A DNA stretch of 53,659 nt from RI-92 sp037384645. Lineage in GTDB: Bacteria; Pseudomonadota; Gammaproteobacteria; UBA6429; Thiohalophilaceae. Of the stretch, positions 1-8,661 are shown piece after piece (the first letter of the stretch is position 1; each line of letters begins with the position of its first letter). The position numbers and the translations under genes were made by a program. The stretch lies in assembly GCA_037384645.1 (NCBI GenBank), contig JARRNT010000020.1, positions 1 to 53,659 of the forward strand, read 5' to 3'. The notes beneath the pieces are model-generated. The model had not been told where the DNA came from, searched no databases, and was given only the letters and a program-made list of their open reading frames with translations.

Positions 1-41
1 AGATGCCCGTATTGGACGGCTTAAGTTCAACCCGGGCATCT
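1..41. repeat. Inverted repeat / fold-back at window edge
   Basis: AGATGCCCG at 1-9 is the exact reverse complement of CGGGCATCT at 33-41. Read on the plus strand from base 3, the segment encodes MPVLDGLSSTRAS, the expected continuation of a receiver domain after DVQ. The kinase gene lies on the minus strand, where the same bases give a poor match. The segment therefore appears inverted relative to the gene, most likely a chimeric fold-back at a contig end. Confidence 0.8.
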
Positions 42-1821
42 GAACATCCATCAGGATAACATCGTAAGCACCCCGTTCGGCCATTGCGATTGCTTCTTCA
101 CCATTATTTGCAATCTCATTTTCGATTCCCATACGTTTCAGTAATATCGATACCAGGCGTTGATTGTCTTTGTTGTCTTCGGCCAAAAGCACTTTACCAT
201 TCAGACGAAGCTGTTTATCCCGGTATGTCGCGCCATGTTCAAAGTGTTCAAGATCCGGGCATGTCGTTAACATCCTGGTTTGGGACAGATCCCCGGTTTT
301 TAAAACCAGAGTAAAACAACTGCCGACATCCGGCACACTCTCGACAGCCAGACTGCCTCCCAGCTTCTCCGCCAGTTGTTTCGAAAGATGCAGACCCAGG
401 CCGGTACCGCCATATCGCCTGCTTGTCGAGGTATCCGCCTGGGAGAATGGTTTAAACAGTTTTGACAGCTGTTCCTGTGTCAGTCCAATGCCGGTGTCAA
501 TAACCTTGATAATAATCTGTTCCCTGGACCTGTCACAGGATACCTTTATGTTGATACTGCCTTCCTTGGTAAATTTAATGCCATTATTGCACAGGTTAAT
601 TAATATCTGCTTGAAGCGTACCGGGTCGGATTTGATTGTTTCCGGCACCTCGTTTTCATAGGTGATATTGAAGTGCAAGCCCTTTTCTGTCGCAGACATT
701 TTTACCAGAGAACATACATCGCGGAATACATCTATCAGGGGGAAGGCGACCTCCTCTATATCCAGCCGGTTTGCCTCAATTTTTGACAAATCCAGAATCT
801 CATTAATTACACGCAGCAGATGTTTTCCTGCCTGGATAATCCGATTGATCGAATCGACCCGCTCTTCCATGGTATGACTTGAGTCCAGTAAAGACTCGGC
901 AAAACCAATGACGGCGGTAAGCGGTGTACGGATTTCATGACTCATATTGGCCAGGAATTCGCTCTTACTCCTGTTGGCATGTATTGCATCGTCACGTGCA
1001 ACTGACAACTCTGCTGTACGTTTTTCCACTCGCAGTTCCAGCTCATCGGTCAGTCGCTGTTGTTCACTGATTTCCTGGCTGATTGCCTCGTCCTTCTCCT
1101 GCAGATTCACGGAGGTTCGATTCAGGGCGGACATAAGTCGGGTTAACTCCTCGTAATCCCTGTTGACCGTCATCTGCTTGCCAGCATAAACATCAAGTTC
1201 GTCAGCAAACTGGGTGCTCTGTTCAATCAGTTGCACGGGTTTGCGCAGGTATAATGAAATGATCAAGATGATGATAATGGCAACCACGGCACCTATTAGT
1301 GCATTATGCCGCCAAATCTGCATCCTGACTTCGGCAATCCGCTTGAGTGTGTAACGGGTCCGAATCCACCCAACCAGGTCACCAAGCACGACCGGTTGCC
1401 AGACCGTAATCATGCCGCCCTGGACACGAATTTCCCTTTCCGGTGCTACCGGCGGTGTTGCGGCCTTGGTGTTATAACGCACTGAAACACCGCCCCCGTT
1501 CGCATTACGATAGACGTCGGCCAGCTGCAAACCTTCATCGTTGATCGCCTGAATATCGACGATACTCGGGAAGCGCGCTGCCCTGATCAGAATAGATTCC
1601 AGCGAGGTATAATCCTTGACAATAATGTAGGATGCCGTGCTTGCGGCCAGGTTATCCGCCAGTGCGACCGCCTGTTTTCTCAGCTCCCTGGACAGGGTCT
1701 GGGTTTCTTTTTCCACGACGAGATAGCTAAAAACGGTCATGGCCAGCACAATGAACAAGGCTGACATGATCGGCAGTCGAACACTCAGGTGACGATACCA
1801 GTTTCGTAGTGAACTAATCAC
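1..1821 (-). CDS. Hybrid sensor histidine kinase, 3' partial
   Basis: Membrane sensor kinase that should autophosphorylate on His and pass phosphate to its own receiver domain. The frame is open from a GTG at 1821 to the left edge (607 codons). An N-terminal membrane segment (about residues 14-32), a periplasmic sensor region and a second membrane segment (about 170-190) come first. A coiled linker follows, then the dimerisation/phospho-acceptor box with NMSHEIRTPL (His about 295). The ATPase part shows DTGIGL near 442-447 and GGTGLGL. A receiver domain starts near residue 540 with LLAEDNKDNQ and its acceptor Asp at about 592 in MDVQMP. The last ~11 codons are not trustworthy because bases 1-41 look like a fold-back artefact. 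The gene starts 12 bp after a PhnD-like binding protein gene on the same strand, so that protein probably presents a ligand to the periplasmic domain (inference). Confidence 0.9.
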   Translation of the reverse strand, partial: MISSLRNWYRHLSVRLPIMSALFIVLAMTVFSYLVVEKETQTLSRELRKQAVALADNLAASTASYIIVKDYTSLESILIRAARFPSIVDIQAINDEGLQLADVYRNANGGGVSVRYNTKAATPPVAPEREIRVQGGMITVWQPVVLGDLVGWIRTRYTLKRIAEVRMQIWRHNALIGAVVAIIIILIISLYLRKPVQLIEQSTQFADELDVYAGKQMTVNRDYEELTRLMSALNRTSVNLQEKDEAISQEISEQQRLTDELELRVEKRTAELSVARDDAIHANRSKSEFLANMSHEIRTPLTAVIGFAESLLDSSHTMEERVDSINRIIQAGKHLLRVINEILDLSKIEANRLDIEEVAFPLIDVFRDVCSLVKMSATEKGLHFNITYENEVPETIKSDPVRFKQILINLCNNGIKFTKEGSINIKVSCDRSREQIIIKVIDTGIGLTQEQLSKLFKPFSQADTSTSRRYGGTGLGLHLSKQLAEKLGGSLAVESVPDVGSCFTLVLKTGDLSQTRMLTTCPDLEHFEHGATYRDKQLRLNGKVLLAEDNKDNQRLVSILLKRMGIENEIANNGEEAIAMAERGAYDVILMDVQMPGLNLSRPIRAS

Positions 1822-1833
1822 AATTTACGATGA

Positions 1834-2673
1834 CTATTTTTTGTTGAAAGGCGAGATTAACTTTCTCACGATGTCGTATTCATGATCTGATGTTGCCGCA
1901 AAGCCGTCATAGTTTTTGTCGAGTGTCTTGATAATTTCCATATGTTGCGGATTTGTTGCATCAAGATTTAGAAAGGCAACTTTTAGTTTGTGCAGCATGC
2001 TTTTACTGACATTTTTACTCGCAGCGATATTGTATGGTGGTAAATCTTCGGAGGCGTATAAAATTCGAATCCCCTTGTTTTTCCATTTGTAGGCCATGGT
2101 ATCCTTGAGGATACCTGCATCATATTCACCGTGCAGCACGGCGCGGACGATGTTGTCATAGTGCCCCAGGAATTCATACGATTTGAATTCATCCAGTTTA
2201 ATCCCCGCCCCGACAACGACAGCGCGCTGTAGCAAGGCTGCGCGATCACCAAATGCGAACTTCTTGCCGCGTAAGTCTGTAACCTTTTTGATTGGACTGT
2301 CCGAACGCACCACAATCATGAGTTTGAACGAACCCTTGCCATCCGTAATGGTCTTGGCCACAAGCTGTGCCTGCCCCATGGCATGAGCCTTGAGGTAGGC
2401 AACCGGCGTCAGATAAGCCAGGTCGACGCGTCCGTCAGCCACATCCTTGATCGCGCCCGGCATATCCTGCGCAAGTTTTAAGCTAACCGGACGTCCCAGT
2501 TCCCGACTGAGGTATTGAGTCAAAGGTGTCAGGCGACGATGCATGACGGCAGGGATATCCATCGCCACTGAGCCGAAGCGGATATCCCGACCTGCGGCAT
2601 TCACCGATGTCGCAGCCAACAGTAATATCATGCCGAACACACTCGGTAACATGATTTGTAGACTATTCCACAT
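1834..2673 (-). CDS. PhnD-like phosphate/phosphonate-type periplasmic binding protein
   Basis: Periplasmic solute-binding protein of the PhnD/PtxB type (279 aa). It has a signal peptide of about 26 residues ending VNAAG, then the family pattern: RFGSVAMDIPAVMHRRLTPL, a LSRELGRP segment, and DVADGRVDLAYLTPVAYLKA near residue 80-95. The second lobe has RGKKFAFGD and HYDNIVRAVLHGEYDAGILK. No phosphonate permease or ATPase gene lies beside it. Instead the hybrid kinase gene begins 12 bp downstream, so a receptor role as the ligand-binding partner of that kinase is more likely than uptake. The ATG at 2673 is followed directly by the signal peptide and overlaps the end of an uncertain upstream frame. 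The ligand cannot be read from sequence; phosphonate, phosphite and unrelated oxyanions are all known in the family. Confidence 0.88.
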   Translation of the reverse strand: MWNSLQIMLPSVFGMILLLAATSVNAAGRDIRFGSVAMDIPAVMHRRLTPLTQYLSRELGRPVSLKLAQDMPGAIKDVADGRVDLAYLTPVAYLKAHAMGQAQLVAKTITDGKGSFKLMIVVRSDSPIKKVTDLRGKKFAFGDRAALLQRAVVVGAGIKLDEFKSYEFLGHYDNIVRAVLHGEYDAGILKDTMAYKWKNKGIRILYASEDLPPYNIAASKNVSKSMLHKLKVAFLNLDATNPQHMEIIKTLDKNYDGFAATSDHEYDIVRKLISPFNKK

Positions 2674-3115
2674 CTACAACAGGCTCCCTGGCTATATATA
2701 AGGTAGTACCCCATTTATCGGTCGCGCCCTTTATCACTTTAAGCCTTCCGGGACATATCGGGCTGAGACGTGGCAGCTGGCAAGCCGCTGTCGGCATTGC
2801 CGTTGACGTCAACATTTCTAGTATGGTTATAGCGCTGGTATTCGCCATGCGCCCAGTGACGAACCCGCGCAATGCCAGCGTAGCTACCAGCCAGCTCATG
2901 CGGCAAGCTTCGTTATTCAGCGCAAAGCACCGCTCTGTTCCGCAAGCCCATCTCCCCAACAATGCGGTCAACAACATCGGTCTGTTATAAAGGCAGGTTA
3001 TTGTTACACATGACATACTACAATTTTTTTATCAGGTCTCTCCCGACAATACTTTTACTTTTACCCATTTCCTGTTTAGGATGATCAGCCTGATCCATTT
3101 CGGAAGGAAACTGAC
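2674..3115. other. Intergenic stretch with an unexplained open frame and a palindrome
   Basis: No recognised gene. A minus-strand frame (2663-3016, 117 aa) overlaps the start of the binding-protein gene by 11 bp, and the plus strand is also open through much of the same stretch. Neither translation matches a family I know. Just before the molybdenum enzyme operon, 3083-3095 is a perfect palindrome, GATCAG-C-CTGATC, which could be an operator. The ribosome site GGAAGGA for the next gene follows it. No Moco riboswitch was recognised. Confidence 0.5.
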
Positions 3116-3571
3116 ATGATCAAACTGACTATTAATGGAAAATTACACGAACTGGATATCGATGCGGATATGCCATTGCTGTGGGCCATCCGCGATCACG
3201 TCGGCCTGACCGGTACCAAATATTCCTGTGGCCTGGCGCTATGTGGTTCCTGCACTGTCTACCTCGACGGCAATGCCGTTCGTTCCTGCATCACTCCCGT
3301 CAGTGCCGCCGAGGGTAAGCACGTCACCACCATCGAGGGGCTGGATTCGAAGGTTGCCAAAGCAGTACAAGCCGCCTGGGAAAAACTTGCCGTACCCCAA
3401 TGCGGGTTTTGCCAGTCTGGCCAGATCATGTCTGCCGTACAGCTGTTGAGTCGGACGCCGCAGCCCACGGATGCACAAATCACACAAGCCATGGACGGAA
3501 ATCTCTGTCGCTGTAATACGTATTCACGTATCCATGCCGCCATCAAGCAAGCCGCTAAAGCATTGGCATGA
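3116..3571 (+). CDS. iorA: Isoquinoline 1-oxidoreductase-type 2Fe-2S subunit
   Basis: Small electron-transfer subunit (151 aa) of a xanthine-oxidase-family molybdenum hydroxylase. It carries two [2Fe-2S] clusters that pass electrons away from the molybdopterin subunit. The plant-ferredoxin-type cluster ligands are visible in KYSCGLALCGSCTVYLDG and the following Cys of VRSC. The C-terminal four-helix domain has CGFCQSGQ and CRCNTY. Length and motifs are normal for the IorA/CoxS group. The start follows a GGAAGGA ribosome site. The molybdopterin subunit starts 19 bp downstream and an XdhC-type chaperone gene completes the operon. The gene symbol is by family; the real substrate may be another aldehyde or N-heterocycle. 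Confidence 0.93.
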   Translation: MIKLTINGKLHELDIDADMPLLWAIRDHVGLTGTKYSCGLALCGSCTVYLDGNAVRSCITPVSAAEGKHVTTIEGLDSKVAKAVQAAWEKLAVPQCGFCQSGQIMSAVQLLSRTPQPTDAQITQAMDGNLCRCNTYSRIHAAIKQAAKALA

Positions 3572-3590
3572 TGATAAGGAGGTTAATGCT

Positions 3591-5768
3591 GTGAAAAAGA
3601 ANNNCCGGGAATTCTTGATCAAGAGCATGGGCATTGGCGCCAGTCTGTCGCTGGGTGTTTACCTCAGTGCCTGCAGTCAACAGGAGTCGAATTCGCCCGG
3701 CAAGGCCAGTCCAGGCATGTCCGAATCCAGTAAAAACGATTTTGAACCCAATGCCTTTGTGCGAATCCACCCGGACAATACCGTGGACGTGGTCATCAAG
3801 CACCTGGAAATGGGCCAGGGCACCTATACCGGACTGGCCACCCTGGTGGCCGAAGAACTGGATGCCGCCTGGTCGCAGATCATCCCGGTCGGTGCACCGG
3901 CAGATACAAAACTCTACAAGAACCTGTTCTGGGGTAGCGAAGGCACCGGTGGCAGCACTTCCATTGCGAACTCCTACATGCAAATGCGCAAGGCCGGTGC
4001 CGTGGCACGCCAGATGCTGATCGCCGCCGCTGCCCAGAAATGGTCGGTACCGGCGCAGGACATCACAGCAAAGCAAGGTATCGTGCAACACGCTGCCTCG
4101 GGCAAGCGAGCGAACTTCGGCGAACTGGCCACCCTGGCCGCCAAACAGCCCGTACCCACAGATGTCTTCCTGAAAGACCCGAAAGATTTTTACCTGATCG
4201 GCAAGGGCGTACCACGCAAGGATATTCCCGCCAAAACCAACGGCACCGCCATCTATACCCAGGACATTACTCTGCCGGGGATGCTGACGGCCGTGGTCGC
4301 ACACCCGCCACGTTTCGGCGCCAGGGTGAAAAATTTCGACGCCAGTTTGACCCGGAACATCAGGGGCATCATCGACGTGGTACAGATCCCCACCGGTGTC
4401 GCCGTGCTTGCGGCGGATTTCTGGAGCGCTAAAAAAGGCCGGGATGCCCTCAAGATCGAATGGGATGAGACGCAGGCCTTTAAACTGGGTTCTGATCAGT
4501 TAATGACACAGTATAAAAAACTGGCCGACAAACCGGGTGATGTGGCCACCAACAAGGGTGATGCAAATGCCGCCCTCAAGGGCGCGACCCGGGTAATCAG
4601 TGCGGATTATGAATTCCCCTATCTGGCCCATGCCGCGATGGAACCACTCAATTGCGTGGTCCGCCTGAGCAAGGACAGTTGTGAAATCTGGAATGGCGAA
4701 CAGTCACAGACCACCGACCAGAATGCCGTGGCCAAACTGCTCAAGCTCAAACCGGAACAGGTCAAAATCCACATGCTCTACGCCGGTGGTTCCTTCGGCC
4801 GGCGTGCCAACCCGAATTCGGACTATGTCCTGGAGGCGGTATCGATTGCCCGTGCGATCGATGGCAAGGCACCTGTGAAAATGCTGTGGACCCGCGAAGA
4901 CGACATGCGCGCCGGCTATTACCGCCCCATGTATTTCCACCGGCTCAAGGCCGGTATCGATCAAAACGGCAAGCTGGTTGCCTGGCACCAGCGCATTGTC
5001 GGCCAGTCGATCATGGCCCACACGCCTCTGAGCGGGATGATCAAAAACGGTATCGACCCCACCTCGGTGGAAGGTGCCGCCAACCTGCCTTATGCCGTTC
5101 CCAACCTGTACGTGGACCTGCACACCACCGATGTGCCTGTGCCTGTCCAGTGGTGGCGCTCGGTAGGTTCGACCCATACCGCCTTTGCCATCGAGACTTT
5201 CATTGACGAGATCGCCGGCGCCATGCAACAGGACCCTCTCGCCCTGCGCAAAAACCTGTTACAGGAACACCCGCGGCACCTCGGGGTACTGGAACTGGCG
5301 GCGGACAAGGCCGGCTGGGGTCAGCCCATGGAGCAAGGCCGCGGTCGCGGGATTGCCGTGCACAAGTCCTTTAACACTTACGTCGCCGAGGTTGCGGAAG
5401 TGACCGTTCACCCGGACAAGACCTTCAGCGTGGATCGGGTCGTGATCGCCGTCGACTGTGGTGTGGTGGTCAACCCCGATATCGTCCATGCGCAAATGTC
5501 CGGCGGTATGGGCTTCGGACTGTCACCGACCCTCAGCAGCGCCATCACCCTGGTTGATGGCAAGGTCCAGCAGAACAATTTCAACGATTACCTGGTGATC
5601 CGCATGGAGCAAATGCCTAAAGTGGAGGTCTATATCGTGCCTTCGACGGAACACCCAACCGGGGTCGGCGAACCGGCAACACCGGTGATCGCACCGGCGG
5701 TGGCCAATGCCCTGGCCCAGGTGACCGGACAACGTCTGCATGCCCTGCCACTGAAATTGACGGCCTGA
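3591..5768 (+). CDS. iorB: Isoquinoline 1-oxidoreductase-type molybdopterin subunit, TAT-exported
   Basis: Catalytic molybdopterin-binding subunit (about 725 aa) of an aldehyde oxidase/xanthine dehydrogenase-family enzyme. It begins at GTG 3591 after AAGGAGG; an ATG at 3586 runs into a stop at once. The N-terminus reads M-K-K-X-X-R-E-F-L, where the two unknown residues fall on the NNN gap. Arg at position 5 would complete a twin-arginine motif. A hydrophobic stretch and a lipobox ending LSAC (Cys 28) follow. MoCo contacts include MGQGTYTGLATLVAEE and GGSFGRRANPNSD. The catalytic Glu is in GVGEP near residue 694. The co-transcribed small subunit has no signal of its own, so the complex is likely exported folded by the TAT route. 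The substrate is unknown. Confidence 0.9.
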   Translation: MKKXXREFLIKSMGIGASLSLGVYLSACSQQESNSPGKASPGMSESSKNDFEPNAFVRIHPDNTVDVVIKHLEMGQGTYTGLATLVAEELDAAWSQIIPVGAPADTKLYKNLFWGSEGTGGSTSIANSYMQMRKAGAVARQMLIAAAAQKWSVPAQDITAKQGIVQHAASGKRANFGELATLAAKQPVPTDVFLKDPKDFYLIGKGVPRKDIPAKTNGTAIYTQDITLPGMLTAVVAHPPRFGARVKNFDASLTRNIRGIIDVVQIPTGVAVLAADFWSAKKGRDALKIEWDETQAFKLGSDQLMTQYKKLADKPGDVATNKGDANAALKGATRVISADYEFPYLAHAAMEPLNCVVRLSKDSCEIWNGEQSQTTDQNAVAKLLKLKPEQVKIHMLYAGGSFGRRANPNSDYVLEAVSIARAIDGKAPVKMLWTREDDMRAGYYRPMYFHRLKAGIDQNGKLVAWHQRIVGQSIMAHTPLSGMIKNGIDPTSVEGAANLPYAVPNLYVDLHTTDVPVPVQWWRSVGSTHTAFAIETFIDEIAGAMQQDPLALRKNLLQEHPRHLGVLELAADKAGWGQPMEQGRGRGIAVHKSFNTYVAEVAEVTVHPDKTFSVDRVVIAVDCGVVVNPDIVHAQMSGGMGFGLSPTLSSAITLVDGKVQQNNFNDYLVIRMEQMPKVEVYIVPSTEHPTGVGEPATPVIAPAVANALAQVTGQRLHALPLKLTA
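3602..3604. other. Assembly gap (NNN)
   Basis: Three unknown bases sit inside the expected twin-arginine motif of the molybdopterin subunit. The frame is kept across them. If the codon at 3603-3605 is CGC, the protein reads R-R-E-F-L, the TAT consensus. Confidence 0.95.
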
Positions 5769-5782
5769 CGCGGAGAAACACC

Positions 5783-6787
5783 ATGCCCCAATACGGCACC
5801 GATCGGGAGATCCTGCAGACCGCACTCGACTGGCTGCAGCAACATCACCGTCTGGCGCTGGTCACGGTCGCGCGCACCTGGGGCTCGTCCCCGCGCCCGG
5901 CAGGCTCTCTCATGGTGATGCGTGACGATGGGCAGCATACCGGTTCGGTCTCAGGCGGTTGTGTTGAAGAAGACCTGGTCCAGCGCTATCGCCAGGGCAT
6001 GCTGGCCGCGGAATTTCCCAGCATCATCGATTACGGCGTGGATCGTCAGCAGGCAACGCGTTTTGGCCTGCCCTGTGGCGGACGCCTCGAGCTGATCGTG
6101 GAACAGCTCGACAACACCGGGCAATTGCAATTATTACTGGACAAGATTGGACGCAACGAACTGGTTAACCGGCGGGTCTGTCTGCGCACCGGTGAGGTCA
6201 GTCTGCACTCCGCCGAACCCGCGGATGAGTTTGACTACAGCGAGGAGGCCGTCAGTAAGGTCTTCGGGCCACGCTGGCAGATGCTGTTGATCGGGGCCGG
6301 TCACCTGTCCACGTACGTCGCCCAGATTGCTTTGATGCTGGACTATCACGTCATAGTGTGCGATCCCCGTGAGGAATACCGGGCAACCTGGCTGGCCAGC
6401 GAGGTCGGACGGGCAACGGAGTTTGTCCGCGAGATGCCGGATGACGCCGTACAACGCTATGCCCGCCATCCCCGCAGCATCGTTCTGGCCCTCACCCATG
6501 ACCCCAAGCTCGATGATATGGCATTGCTCGACGCCCTCAGCACCAACACCTTTTATGTCGGTGCCATCGGTTCCCGGCAAAACAACGCACAGCGCCGCGA
6601 GCGCCTGCGCCAGCTCGGCATCACGCCCCGGGAACTGGAGCGATTACATGCCCCGGTCGGCCTGGCCATCGGTAGTCATACCCCGCCTGAGATCGCCGTA
6701 GCGATCCTGGCGCAAATCACCGCCCTGCGAAACCAGGGGCAATCAACACCTGACCATATCGCCAACGCCGCGCAATGGCAGTTTTAA
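5783..6787 (+). CDS. XdhC/CoxI-family molybdenum cofactor chaperone
   Basis: XdhC-type protein (334 aa) that binds sulfurated molybdenum cofactor and delivers it to its partner hydroxylase before export. The N-terminal XdhC/CoxI domain shows the expected patterns VARTWGSSPRPAGSLMVM and SVSGGCVEEDLVQ. The C-terminal Rossmann domain starts with LLIGAGHLSTYVAQIA near residue 170 and includes DPREEYRA and the later VGAIGSRQNN motif. The gene starts 14 bp after the molybdopterin subunit behind a GCGGAG ribosome site, so the three genes form one operon. Its presence supports a sulfurated or cytosine-type cofactor for the enzyme (family knowledge). Intact. Confidence 0.92.
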   Translation: MPQYGTDREILQTALDWLQQHHRLALVTVARTWGSSPRPAGSLMVMRDDGQHTGSVSGGCVEEDLVQRYRQGMLAAEFPSIIDYGVDRQQATRFGLPCGGRLELIVEQLDNTGQLQLLLDKIGRNELVNRRVCLRTGEVSLHSAEPADEFDYSEEAVSKVFGPRWQMLLIGAGHLSTYVAQIALMLDYHVIVCDPREEYRATWLASEVGRATEFVREMPDDAVQRYARHPRSIVLALTHDPKLDDMALLDALSTNTFYVGAIGSRQNNAQRRERLRQLGITPRELERLHAPVGLAIGSHTPPEIAVAILAQITALRNQGQSTPDHIANAAQWQF

Positions 6788-6857
6788 ACCGCAGTAAGTG
6801 ACTACTCAGCGCTGATGCCTTACCAGCACGTCTACTCCCTCGCATTACAGGCCCGGC

Positions 6858-6885
6858 TTGATTTGACTGACCGGTCTACTATACT
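6858..6885 (+). promoter_or_regulatory. Candidate tetR promoter with embedded operator
   Basis: TTGATT (6858-6863) and TATACT (6880-6885) are 16 bp apart. The palindrome GACCGGTC (6869-6876) lies between them, followed by TAC, and resembles operators of some TetR-family regulators. The ATG at 6893 falls about where transcription would begin, so the mRNA may be leaderless. Read by eye only. Confidence 0.5.
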
Positions 6886-6892
6886 ACGTGCT

Positions 6893-7543
6893 ATGCAAGC
6901 CGGGACCGAAACCTATGACCGCATCCTGATGACTGCCAGGCAGCTGATCCATGCCCGCAGTTATGCCGACGTGGGGGTCGCGGCCATCTGCCAGCAGGCC
7001 GGGGTCAAAAAAGGCAGCTTCTACCATTTCTTCCCCAGCAAACAGGCACTGACCCTGGCGATCCTGGAAACGGTCTACCAGGACATGCAGGCGATGCTGG
7101 CACAGGCATTCGCGCCCGACCGTCCTCCCCTGGCCCGGCTGGCGCGTTTCGGCCAGCTGGCCTATGAATTCCAGCTACAGATTAAACAGGCCACGGGTCA
7201 GGTCGCCGGCTGCCCCTTCGGTAACCTGGCCTCGGAACTGGCGACGCGGGATGAAGCCATTCGCTGTAAGGTCGTCGATATTTTTGCCCGACTGCAACAG
7301 GCGACCCAGTCCTGTCTGCAGGAGGCTGTGGCAACCGGCGAAATCCCCCCGCTGGATATCGAGGCAACGGCCCAGGCGATGTTTGCTTACGCGGAGGGAG
7401 TCATGTTATTGGCCAAAACCCATAACGACCCGGAAATCCTGCGTGATTTGCTCCCCGCCATGACCCAGATCCGCATTCCCGCCAGCGGGCAGGCGCACTC
7501 CGGTTCGTCAGCCACAACGGATATTGCCGGTCCCAACAAATAA
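6893..7543 (+). CDS. TetR/AcrR-family transcriptional regulator
   Basis: DNA-binding repressor (216 aa). The N-terminal TetR helix-turn-helix is clear: ILMTARQLIHARSYADVGVA, then AICQQAGVKKGSFYHFFPSK. The remainder is a helical ligand/dimer domain of typical length with AGCPFGNLASELATRDE, seen in the YxaF/LmrA-like subgroup. I chose ATG 6893. The longer frame from 6815 would translate through an apparent promoter and operator and adds 26 residues unlike the family. The gene lies between the molybdenum operon and an AhpD-like gene on the same strand. It probably controls itself and the gene 50 bp downstream (inference). Confidence 0.9.
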   Translation: MQAGTETYDRILMTARQLIHARSYADVGVAAICQQAGVKKGSFYHFFPSKQALTLAILETVYQDMQAMLAQAFAPDRPPLARLARFGQLAYEFQLQIKQATGQVAGCPFGNLASELATRDEAIRCKVVDIFARLQQATQSCLQEAVATGEIPPLDIEATAQAMFAYAEGVMLLAKTHNDPEILRDLLPAMTQIRIPASGQAHSGSSATTDIAGPNK

Positions 7544-7592
7544 CACACCTACAAATCACTTCCACTCTACCAAGAAGAACGGAGAACTCACG

Positions 7593-8168
7593 ATGCAAAC
7601 ACAATCTTATCAACCGATATCAGCACCGTTACTGGATCCACAGGCACCGGCGGGTGACGAACAGCGGGTTGCTGATATCTTCAACGCCATCCAGGAACGT
7701 ATTGGCTTTATTCCGGATGGCCTGCGTTTGTACAGCCTGAGTCCACCGCTACTGGAGACTTTCGTTGGCAACGTGACTTATTTTAACGGGGGTGGAACCG
7801 AACTTTCAGCTGAACTCACCGCCATGATCCGTTACCTGGTGTCCTGGCAATCCGGTTGTGCCTTCTGTGTCGATATGAACGAAGCCGTATTAGTCGACAA
7901 GCTGGGACTGGAGCTGGACCAGGTACGGGCGGCACGCACCAATCCCGAACTGGCTCCCCTCGCTGACAAGGACAAGGCCTTGCTGCGCGTGGCACTCAAG
8001 GCCGCCAACAACCCCGAGTTTGTCAGCCAGCAGGACCTCGATGCGGCCCGGCAACAGGGCTGGAAGGATCGTGACCTGTTCGACACCGTGGTCCAGGCCG
8101 CCAGCATGCGGGCCTTTAACATTGTCCTGCGCACCTTCAAGGTAGAACATCAGGGTGCGTTTGCCTGA
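7593..8168 (+). CDS. Carboxymuconolactone decarboxylase/AhpD-like protein
   Basis: 191-aa member of the CMD/AhpD-like fold. The central helix pair carries SWQSGCAFCVDMNEAV, with the C-x2-C pair that gives peroxidase or thiol-disulfide activity in AhpD-type members. The histidine usual in AhpD (C-x2-C-x3-H) is replaced here, so true AhpD activity is uncertain. The start at ATG 7593 follows GGAG at 7581-7584; the longer frame from 7524 overlaps the TetR gene end and lacks such a site. Pairing with a TetR regulator is common for this family and suggests a stress-inducible role (inference). The substrate is unknown. Confidence 0.85.
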   Translation: MQTQSYQPISAPLLDPQAPAGDEQRVADIFNAIQERIGFIPDGLRLYSLSPPLLETFVGNVTYFNGGGTELSAELTAMIRYLVSWQSGCAFCVDMNEAVLVDKLGLELDQVRAARTNPELAPLADKDKALLRVALKAANNPEFVSQQDLDAARQQGWKDRDLFDTVVQAASMRAFNIVLRTFKVEHQGAFA

Positions 8169-8209
8169 GTCAGAAGGGCCGCAGCAGGCATCGCCACAAA
8201 GCAATTTCG

Positions 8210-8614
8210 CTAGCGACGTTTATGACAGCGCTCGCTGAAATGGTGTTGCATGGCTTGGGAAAATGAAATGCTGAAAGCTTTGGCTTGCCCGGGCGTTCGA
8301 TAGACGATGATATCCCCGGCCCAGCCGGGATGACGACGGAGGGCCCGATTGAAGGCCTTGCGCACGGCAGCATAATCCTGCTTGAAACGGCAGGCACAGA
8401 CATCACGACAGACACAATTGCCTGACTTGCCGCCATGGCGCGCCACGCAGCGCATGACCTTGCCGGATAAATGATGAATCGCCCGACCAAGCTGCGCAGC
8501 ATCACGGACGCTAGCCGGATCATGCAGGGTGAGCGTCGCGGCCTGGGCCGGGCCATGGCTGGCCCATAGCAGTAAGCCCATGACTACGCCCACAACGAGG
8601 TTAATCCTGTTCAC
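8210..8614 (-). CDS. Small secreted Cys-rich protein, unknown
   Basis: I do not recognise this protein. The 134-aa frame starts with a good signal peptide (MNRINLVVGVVMGLLLWA, cleavage near AQA-AT, about residue 26). A mature part of about 108 residues follows with five cysteines, four close together in CVARHGGKSGNCVCRDVCAC and one near the C-terminus, then a basic tail. Spacing suggests disulfides in the periplasm. It lies just downstream of the glucan phosphorylase gene (48 bp) on the same strand and converges with the AhpD-like gene. An alternative overlapping frame (8170-8556) lacks a signal peptide and family-like features. Confidence 0.6.
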   Translation of the reverse strand: MNRINLVVGVVMGLLLWASHGPAQAATLTLHDPASVRDAAQLGRAIHHLSGKVMRCVARHGGKSGNCVCRDVCACRFKQDYAAVRKAFNRALRRHPGWAGDIIVYRTPGQAKAFSISFSQAMQHHFSERCHKRR

Positions 8615-8661
8615 GCTAAGTTCTCCATGCGATTGGCAGGACTGTCTTCAGTATAGACCTA

